Assembly (NCBI GenBank): GCA_010645155.1
Contig: CM021318.1
Coordinates: 803,328-867,327, forward strand
Direction: 5' to 3'
Source of the DNA: Tigriopus japonicus
Taxonomy: Eukaryota; Arthropoda; Copepoda; Harpacticoida; Harpacticidae
DNA: 64,000 nucleotides
Shown: positions 59,201 through 64,000 of the stretch, piece after piece
Layout: each line of letters starts with the position of its first letter
Position numbering within the stretch: the stretch's first letter is position 1
Notes under the pieces: model-generated
What the model saw: the letters and a program-made list of their open reading frames with translations, nothing else
The model's database searches: none
Told to the model about the DNA's origin: nothing
Translations under genes and position numbers: made by a program

Positions 59201-61022
59201 TAAAAGAAGCTATGAAAAATGACACGATTGTCCTCTGAACTGGTTTACAATGTGCATTGTGCAGATAATAAATAGCGGTCTTCATGGAACAAAATGGCCG
59301 TCTTCGAACCCGTCTGTTTGCTACTTAATCACCTGAGTGAAACTTGGCCATTTTTTTCTCCTTACAAATCAACTCAATATGTTGTCTATCCAAGTCTTCT
59401 ATACTGTACTGTACCTAAGGCAGAAAGTGAGAAAAGCCAGGCAGGCAACTGACAGACATTCTGCCAAGGTAACTGTTTTTATCGGGAGAATTCCAGTACG
59501 TAGACGATGGATGATCTATATAGCAGGTCCTTCTTATGAGACCCTTGCCATTACCTCAAGAGTGCATAATATTTGCAAAGTGGATAAGTGGGGGCAAGAT
59601 GACTTTTGGAAAATGTGTTCAAGTTCCTTACTATTTTGGTATTGCATTTCTTCGAGAGAATTTTTATTGCAATTCATGTCAATTGTCCTTCTTTCGTAAG
59701 TGTAGGTTGTGAATGGTTCCTCGAGCAATTTCCAAACCTCCTTTTGGCTCAGTCGAGGTCAATCTCGTTGGGTAAAAAATCATCATAGTTTTTGGTTATC
59801 ATCATTGCTCTCTTTGCATCATTGCTCTTACATTTTTACACCACGATACTTCAAGCTTTCGTCAATATCAAGCGTAAAAGTTATTGCTCAGCTGTGTTTT
59901 CTTCTTGTCGCCTCTTTTTGGTCCGCTTGAGTACCAAGAAGATAATTGACATTTCTCTAGATTTATCGCCGTCATAATAATTGGTGAAGCACATTTCTAT
60001 TTCGGGAATCACAGAAATGTAACGGCAAGGGAGGGATTCAGGAGGTCTTTTAAGCAATTGGACAAAGTCTAAATGTGCCACGGATAAAGTCAAAGTAATT
60101 GAGAAAGTTGAAGGTTTTCCGAGATTGTCCACATTCTTTTTTTGTCTTTTCAATCGGCAATTTTGACCTTTTGATTCAAGAGTCCTATTACCACTTTTGC
60201 AAAACATTTCAATGTCATTCTGTGTTAACGAATTGAATAATATGTAACAATCGTTACCAATTGATCGACGTAGTAGGCATGCATTAATGGGCTTGTACTC
60301 AGACCATATTTCCAGCCTACAAATGTGCTTTGTGGCAGGTCAATCAGTCCCATTTGAAGTGTTCAAAAGTGCTTTGCTTTGTGCCTGGCACTGAAAATGA
60401 CATGGACTTCAAAGTAAAAGTGAACCCGGTTTGGTTCATGAGAATGCAATTGTTTCGTCAAATAGAACCGTTTTGCGTTTCTTTTTTCTTATTCCATGAC
60501 ATGAGATGCTCCTCATGTGCTTCATCATCACATTATTAGCCTGACCACACCAGATTTCATCCTGAATTCTCAATCCCAATACAATGAACTTGCAACTTTG
60601 TTTCGATCCAAAGCCGGGGATTTCAACGAGTTTGTGGAATAACTCCATGCGAAAGATGTCATGCTACTGAAGTAAACTCAATTTGGAACCCAAAGGCTTC
60701 TTACTTTATTTTGTTCCACGTCAATGATGTGATAGTAGATGGACACCAGATCCTCTTCATCATTGCCTAAACCTGCGCCATTGAGACCGGCGGACACCGT
60801 GTAGAATATCACTAGGTACTTGGATGAATGATTATTGTTATTATTGTTGTTATTGGGACACGTTTCCTCTGAGGAATTGGGTCCCATTGTCGGCGTCAAT
60901 TCACTGGAAGGTGGAACTGTCTCTGGCAAGCCATTACTAGACGAGGGGGCGTGTTTGGACGATTCCAATAATGTTGGTGCAGGTGGAGCCTCCTCGTCAC
61001 ATTTAGGCTCTTCCGATCCCAT
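46925..61022 (-). CDS. ESRP: Epithelial splicing regulatory protein (ESRP / Fusilli), complete gene
   Basis: ESRP/Fusilli proteins bind GU-rich RNA in the nucleus and switch alternative exons. Coding exons, right to left: 61022-60705, 58197-57846, 57192-57103, 57029-56864, 54514-54339, 51460-51366, 51294-51079, 51005-50682, 50561-50312, 47763-47321, 47239-46925. All phases agree, giving 914 residues. An alternative ending reads on from 50561 to a stop at 49464 (944 residues). Domains: a DnaQ-exonuclease-like N-terminal region ([35 protein letters not shown]), RRM1 from about 284 ([19 protein letters not shown]), RRM2 from about 383 ([10 protein letters not shown]) and RRM3 from about 540 ([10 protein letters not shown]). 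The RGLP signatures are those of ESRP/hnRNP-F/H quasi-RRMs. The C-terminal [12 protein letters not shown] parallels human ESRP1 YPSPPGSPNSLGYF. It is convergent with the chimeric gene. Confident. Confidence 0.93.
47321..47763 (-). CDS. ESRP: ESRP exon 10 (alternative C-terminus, Pro-rich)
   Basis: 443 nt, acceptor gatctttcag and donor ACC TTG|gtaatg, phase 1 in and 0 out. Encodes a Pro/His/Asn-rich segment with [19 protein letters not shown] and ISPSSYFNG, which aligns with the Tyr/Pro-rich tail of ESRP1. That match is the main reason to accept it as an ESRP exon. Confidence 0.82.
47764..49463 (-). other. ESRP intron / 3' UTR of the long isoform
   Basis: No additional exon recognised. It would be intron for the 914-residue form and in part 3' UTR for the 944-residue form. 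Confidence 0.55.
49464..50561 (-). CDS. ESRP: ESRP exon 9 (RRM3 end) with long polyQ C-terminus isoform
   Basis: Acceptor cattgatag before 50561. The first part completes RRM3 ([26 protein letters not shown]). A good internal donor, CCT G|gtatgt at 50312, joins in phase to exon 10. Without splicing, the frame continues through a Gly/Ser/Pro/Gln-rich tail with about thirteen Gln (49752-49791) to TAG at 49464-49466. The tail keeps a biased, protein-like composition for 283 codons, so both forms are probably real. A variant poly(A) signal ATTAAA lies near 49012 on this strand. Confidence 0.85.
   Translation of the reverse strand, partial: GQPSGEAFIEMTTEHAAFQAATHRHHRNMTFGKKQRYIEVFQCSGEDMNYVLTGNSLPGVTSTSQITPTKNPYISTSAGMLPPGMLSMSSVAAGGAGSAPVVPVSVASMAGFEQLGQAPPAQANSVASNSLLLNSPNLTGGLGQGTSQFAQYQQDPNSLRHLTIPTSTPGGIPSIPVSSAANNFHLAYQNHLSQMAGQQGLAQGLLPHPNFGGLMFHPSLLRFPNMMPTQQGLLSTPVGSFGGYPSASGLLQNPMFAAQQQQQQQQQQQQRLLLQQQHQAAAIMAAQRQQVQPQLTAAQYAAFLPQAGGGVGHPMLGGKRGFEQAFAQGLGASSLGGPNSKRPATYSPHATISANPTTYNPKGSN
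50682..51005 (-). CDS. ESRP: ESRP exon 8 (Ala-rich linker and start of RRM3)
   Basis: 324 nt, acceptor tatgatgctag and donor GCT CAG|gtaagg, phase 0 on both sides. Starts [20 protein letters not shown], followed by a run of about ten Ala, then [20 protein letters not shown]. The His/Asn and Ala tracts are an insertion relative to vertebrate ESRP. Confidence 0.9.
51079..51294 (-). CDS. ESRP: ESRP exon 7 (RRM2)
   Basis: 216 nt, phase 0 on both sides, acceptor tgcctctag and donor ACA CAG|gtaagc. Encodes [20 protein letters not shown] and [17 protein letters not shown]. Confidence 0.93.
51366..51460 (-). CDS. ESRP: ESRP exon 6 (start of RRM2)
   Basis: 95 nt using acceptor tctcaaatag before 51460, donor CAA GTG|gtaaga. 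Translation [20 protein letters not shown] and [11 protein letters not shown]; with this acceptor the length equals human ESRP1 exactly. A second acceptor, cacatcag before 51517, is in the same phase and would add 19 residues ([10 protein letters not shown] and onward). Confidence 0.88.
51518..54338 (-). other. ESRP intron between exons 5 and 6
   Basis: About 2.8 kb. Frames at 52045-52482, 52922-53272 and 53267-53707 have no recognisable domains. An ATG at 51578 opens a frame ([20 protein letters not shown]) that runs directly into exon 6 and might mark a short isoform lacking RRM1. Confidence 0.5.
54339..54514 (-). CDS. ESRP: ESRP exon 5 (RRM1, second half)
   Basis: 176 nt, acceptor ttcctttcag and donor GGT G|gtgaga. 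Encodes [20 protein letters not shown] and [20 protein letters not shown], almost identical to ESRP of other animals. Confidence 0.92.
54515..56863 (-). other. ESRP intron between exons 4 and 5
   Basis: About 2.3 kb, AT-rich in its right half. It contains the degenerate hAT-like copy at about 55108-55344 and a GT/CA microsatellite patch near 55569-55608. Nothing else is identified. Confidence 0.55.
55108..55344. mobile_element. Degenerate hAT-like MITE copy
   Basis: The right end, GGTTGCCGACCCTTGC with nearby GGGCCCAC and ACCAACGACCACCC motifs, matches the right half of the 4078-4326 element. The left end (CAGGCATCGGAAACAAC) is a poor match to CAGGGGTCGGCAACC. No intact 8-bp duplication is visible, so it is an older copy. 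Confidence 0.6.
56864..57029 (-). CDS. ESRP: ESRP exon 4 (RRM1, first half)
   Basis: 166 nt, acceptor ttttttccag and donor GCC AG|gtatga. Contains [20 protein letters not shown] and [19 protein letters not shown]. The longest open frame displayed at this spot on the minus strand is a shadow in another frame. Confidence 0.9.
57103..57192 (-). CDS. ESRP: ESRP exon 3
   Basis: 90 nt, acceptor gtattttcag and donor GAT G|gtaagg, phase 1 on both sides. Links the exonuclease-like domain to RRM1: [20 protein letters not shown] then [10 protein letters not shown]. Confidence 0.85.
57846..58197 (-). CDS. ESRP: ESRP exon 2 (exonuclease-like domain)
   Basis: 352 nt, acceptor ctctttttcag and donor AAA T|gtaggt, phase 0 in and 1 out. 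Two overlapping donors exist (AAAT|gtaggt and AAATGTAG|gtatct); only the first keeps the frame into exon 3. Carries [17 protein letters not shown] and [19 protein letters not shown], conserved in ESRP. Confidence 0.9.
58198..60704 (-). other. ESRP intron 1
   Basis: About 2.5 kb, no exon, RNA gene or clear transposon recognised. Confidence 0.55.
60705..61022 (-). CDS. ESRP: ESRP exon 1
   Basis: 318 nt from ATG at 61022-61020 to donor AAA|gtaaga, phase 0. An acidic, Ser/Pro-rich leader ([20 protein letters not shown]) with an eight-Asn run precedes the first conserved strand [18 protein letters not shown], which aligns to the start of human ESRP1. An upstream in-frame TGA supports this ATG. 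The leader is absent from human ESRP1 as I recall it. Confidence 0.88.
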
Positions 61023-62272
61023 CTTTGATTTGTCGTGCACTCACTCTCAGTCTCGGCAATGAACAAACGGGAATTATTGCGCACCACTGGGCCAAGAGGT
61101 GGTGAGATGATCGATAGATGAACTCAGGTCATTCCTGGGATTGTTCCACGGCACAAATGGGTCTCACCTATCACTTATATGGTTAATGTCAAACACACAC
61201 AATGGGACTTTTCTTGGGGCACGACAGCTTTCAGAACTGTAGTTTTGCTATGTAAAGTCCATAATCATGTGCTCGTCCACCTCTCCCCGAACTAGTCCGA
61301 CAGCAGTCAAGCCTGATCCAACCTATCCAGTGAGACAGTTGCCGAATCGAATAGCAGGTGGAACGAGAGTGAGTGCGAGTGCGACGACCCACCGACTAAT
61401 AGCATGGCAAAGACCGCAGCTCCTGGCGGCGATCGGGGCTGAGGGCTCTTTTCATGGAGTCATTGGGGCTCTAGCAAGCACGAGGAGTGTGATTGCTGCT
61501 GCCACTTGTGGCACTTGAAGCATCTCTGGGAGGTACAGTAAATCTACAGGTAGTTCTAGATCGAGTGAGGAGGTGCTCTCACTCTCTTTCTCCGGGGGCC
61601 AGAGACATTGCGAATGCGACCAACGACAGTGTACGTGTGTCGTGGAAGAAGGGCCCTTCAGGTGCTCGGGTGCCTCCTCAGGTAGATTGCTCAGGAGGGT
61701 AAACGAACGTATTTGGTGCCCAGGCCACACCAATACAATGATGCCCTACGTCCGTCTTTCCTCTTCCTCATGAAGAGCCGTCATGTTTGACTACTTAGTA
61801 CTTGCGTAGGGATGAGAAGACATCATGTTCTTAGACCTGGAGTTCAAGCATGAAAAAAGCGAGTTCATGTCACACAAGTTACAAGACGTTTTTGTCAAGA
61901 TGTTTCTTCAAAAGCCAGTTCTCAAACGTAGGTTTCTGGCTAAAAAAATCCAAGTCACGCTAGAATGACATGTATTTGCTTAAAGGTTGATAGATGGTTA
62001 AAGATGAACCTCTATGTTTCGTTTCAACGCTAGCCGACATTTAAGGAAAGTCCGTTCGTTCACTCGTTGAGGTGTTCAAGGAAGAATTTCAGTCTGGATT
62101 CAGATAAGTCCATGGACTTGAGTTTATTCAAGTTCCTGTGAATTCATGAAAGGATTTAATTTCAGTATTATTTGCCAAAGAATAAAGTCAGATCGAAATC
62201 ATGGGCCTATCCCTAATTCAGAGTAGTGGATGGACGAACCGAAGAATTTTCTCTCAACAGAGCTTGTCTTAC
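61023..62272. promoter_or_regulatory. Putative ESRP 5' UTR and promoter region
   Basis: The stretch directly upstream of the ESRP start. Positions 61260-61760 are richer in G+C than most of the window and open frames overlap on both strands, as often in promoter-proximal DNA. No core element can be assigned with confidence. Confidence 0.35.
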
Positions 62273-62425
62273 TATCATGTATCCATCCAGCCAGTGAATT
62301 GTTCTGGTACCTGCCACGTTGATGTAGGGTTGCTTTTGAGGGAGGATTCCATGGATGATCTGTACGTTTCCCTTCGAAGAAGAAACAATAGAGGTGATAG
62401 AGAGGGTGTCTCCAATCTCCACCAT
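62273..62425 (-). CDS. Candidate exon, unknown minus-strand gene
   Basis: 51 codons from an ATG in good context (acaATGg) at 62425 to a strong donor ATA|gtaaga, phase 0. The peptide MVEIGDTLSITSIVSSSKGN then VQIIHGILPQKQPYINVAG looks like a beta-rich extracellular-type segment, but I recognise no family. Two in-frame stops lie just before the ATG. The downstream exon was not found. Confidence 0.3.
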
Positions 62426-62612
62426 TGTGGAAGTTCATCACGTCATCGCCAAGGAAGCACTTCCAAACATAGTCCAAGAGAAAACCACAAAAACGATCAC
62501 CACATCGTCAGAACCCGCATAATCTTTGGTTTCAAAATGGTAAAGCCCATGTTATAATTGTAGAACTCCATTAAATTCATCATTCGGATGGATAGAAATG
62601 ACTCTCCCCGAA

Positions 62613-62756
62613 CTAATTAACCAGAAACGCATCAGTTGGTTCGTGTTCCTGATACAGAACATTGTCCACATTCGTCATGAAGGAGAGGACGATTTCTGGA
62701 ATTCCCCGTTCGCATGACGGACGTTTAATAGTTTTTGGTCCGACGAATTGGCAGCC
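62613..62756 (-). CDS. Candidate exon, unknown minus-strand gene
   Basis: Acceptor-like atgatcattcag opens GCQFVGPKTIKRPSCERGIP then EIVLSFMTNVDNVLYQEHEP and ends in TAG at 62613-62615. Composition and the two Cys look protein-like. It could be the last exon of a gene entering from the right, or use a weak gttaat donor and join 62425-62273. No homologue recognised. Confidence 0.3.
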   Translation of the reverse strand, partial: GCQFVGPKTIKRPSCERGIPEIVLSFMTNVDNVLYQEHEPTDAFLVN

Positions 62757-63832
62757 CTGAATGATCATACAGGTTGATCTTGCTGACTTTTCCTCACTTG
62801 TGCCAACCAATCGCCAAACTCAGCCATTGGAATCGGCATCGGCATTTACCGGCTTTCAGCGGGTCCCATCCTAACAGGCATTCACCCAATCCATCATGTA
62901 CTCAGGGATACAAAAGCAAGAGCAAGAGGAGGACGTTTTTTTTCCGAGACATTCATTCCACGACGAGAACCGGAAAAGCGCAAGTCAACCTTTTCGCCTC
63001 CTCGTGGCAGAAATGCTATCAAGAACAGCAAACCAACCAGTCAGGCGGCCATTATGGCTTTGACTGACTGAATGCAGATTTCTGAAGTGTTTACGCGTAA
63101 AAAACACTTTGCGTTGGATCGATCACACGTTGAACCACTTCGTGAAGTATCTTAAATGATTGTTGTTGAGTCATTGAACGTTTTTGGTCAACCTAATGCT
63201 TGCTCTTGGTTTGTTTTTCAATCAGAAAATGGGATCCAGTTGTAAAAAAAATCAATTTTGATTTGGTGTGTTTTCACTTTAGAACCATTTGTTACAGATA
63301 CAATTTGCAATCATAAGAGGAAGCTTGGTGTGGATTTCTGCAATGTCGTTAATAGCATGGAATTAGCACTTGTTGCACATGGATGAGGCTTTGAAAAAAA
63401 AGTCGTTCTTGGTATCAAAAAAAATCGCAAAGGTGGTCATAAATATATAGAAACGAAAAGATAAATCGAGATTGAGATCTTCCCCAATTTGATCGAGATG
63501 CCATGAAACAGGCCGAATTTCAAGTTAAGACACTTTAGGATAGGATTTTGGAAAAATATGAACATTGCTTTTGCTCGTTCTTGCATGAAAAATCCTCAAC
63601 AAATGAGCAGTTCCCCTCTCAAAATACAAGTGTAAATGAAGGATGAAAAATAAGCTTGTTACCCGTCGGCTCAAAACTGCTAGACACAACAAAATGTGAC
63701 GTTTACATTTTGCTATACTGCATCAAATTACAATTCATTTGCTTATATTATAACATTTCTTGTTTAAAACAACAAATTGTTAAAATATCTTACAAAATAC
63801 TTTCCCCTAGTGAAATTTTGAATGCCAGAAAT
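62757..63832. other. Unannotated right-hand stretch
   Basis: No gene or RNA recognised. Increasingly AT-rich from 63.2 kb. Confidence 0.5.
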
Positions 63833-64000
63833 GTCATAATTAGGGACAAGAACTTTAGACGAATAAACTATTCGTCTTTTTCTTGTCTTGTTTACCTTTA
63901 TTCGTGGCAAAAAGTATTCGTCCAAGTTTTAATATCTTCAACTTTGTTGCTTCAATTGAAAAAAAACTTGAAAAAAAAATCAAGTCTACCATGTACATTA
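63833..64000. mobile_element. Second copy of the 30981-type terminus, truncated by window end
   Basis: GTCATAATTAGGGACAAG matches GTTATAACTAGGGACAGG with three differences and is followed by a similar TTTAGACGAATAAA. Positions 63845-63887 fold into a near-perfect hairpin (arms GACAAGAA/TTCTTGTC and AGACGAATA/TATTCGTCT, loop AAC). The rest lies beyond the window. Confidence 0.6.

Noticed and set aside
62273..62756. Zona pellucida-domain gene
   Set aside because: The two peptides weakly recall ZP motifs, but they occur in the wrong order on the coding strand and lack the Cys pattern.
1..64000. CRISPR array, operons or bacterial origin
   Set aside because: No regularly spaced repeats; the genes are spliced with GT/AG introns, so the DNA is eukaryotic nuclear.

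Overview
This is eukaryotic nuclear DNA, most likely from an arthropod. The evidence is long spliced genes with GT/AG introns, long gene-poor AT-rich stretches, microsatellites, relics of several transposon classes, and invertebrate-type homologues such as an ESRP/Fusilli protein with Gln, Ala and Asn runs. A crustacean (for example a copepod) is my guess from overall character; the sequence does not prove it. No tool was run. Exons were assembled by hand from frame, splice-site phase and remembered family sequences.

Layout. (1) 1-23.2 kb, minus strand: the 5' part of a calmodulin-regulated cyclic-nucleotide phosphodiesterase gene (PDE1). Three constitutive exons (257-497, 3338-3448, 3518-3815) carry the conserved N-terminal PDE1 region; the catalytic exons lie beyond the left edge. 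Two alternative first exons (5589-5889 and 23009-23201) both end in the same splice phase and a similar Tyr-X-Ile-Gly peptide, and a phase-matched 117-nt cassette exon (5217-5333) sits in between. (2) 23.2-43 kb: gene-poor DNA with microsatellites, a tRNA-derived SINE candidate, two relics of a CR1/Jockey-like LINE in opposite orientations, and an outer pair of 19-bp terminal inverted repeats at 30981 and 35118. (3) 43.1-46.5 kb, plus strand: a large chimeric gene built from transposon parts. It has a Ginger/gypsy-type integrase core that has lost a catalytic Asp, one C2H2 zinc finger, four copies of a helix-turn-helix-like repeat, an acidic block, a Gln-rich linker and a CENP-B-like C-terminal module. 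(4) 46.9-61.0 kb, minus strand: a complete ESRP/Fusilli splicing regulator in about eleven coding exons, with an exonuclease-like N-terminal domain, three RRMs and two alternative C-termini. It is tail-to-tail with the chimeric gene, stop codons about 400 bp apart. (5) 61-64 kb: ESRP upstream region, two unidentified candidate minus-strand exons, and at the right edge a second copy of the 30981-type terminus.

There is no functional operon-like link between the genes. PDE1 would connect Ca2+/calmodulin to cAMP/cGMP breakdown, ESRP would regulate alternative splicing, and the chimeric gene looks like a domesticated DNA-binding protein. The most novel items are the chimeric integrase/HTH gene, the alternative starts of PDE1 and the alternative ends of ESRP.
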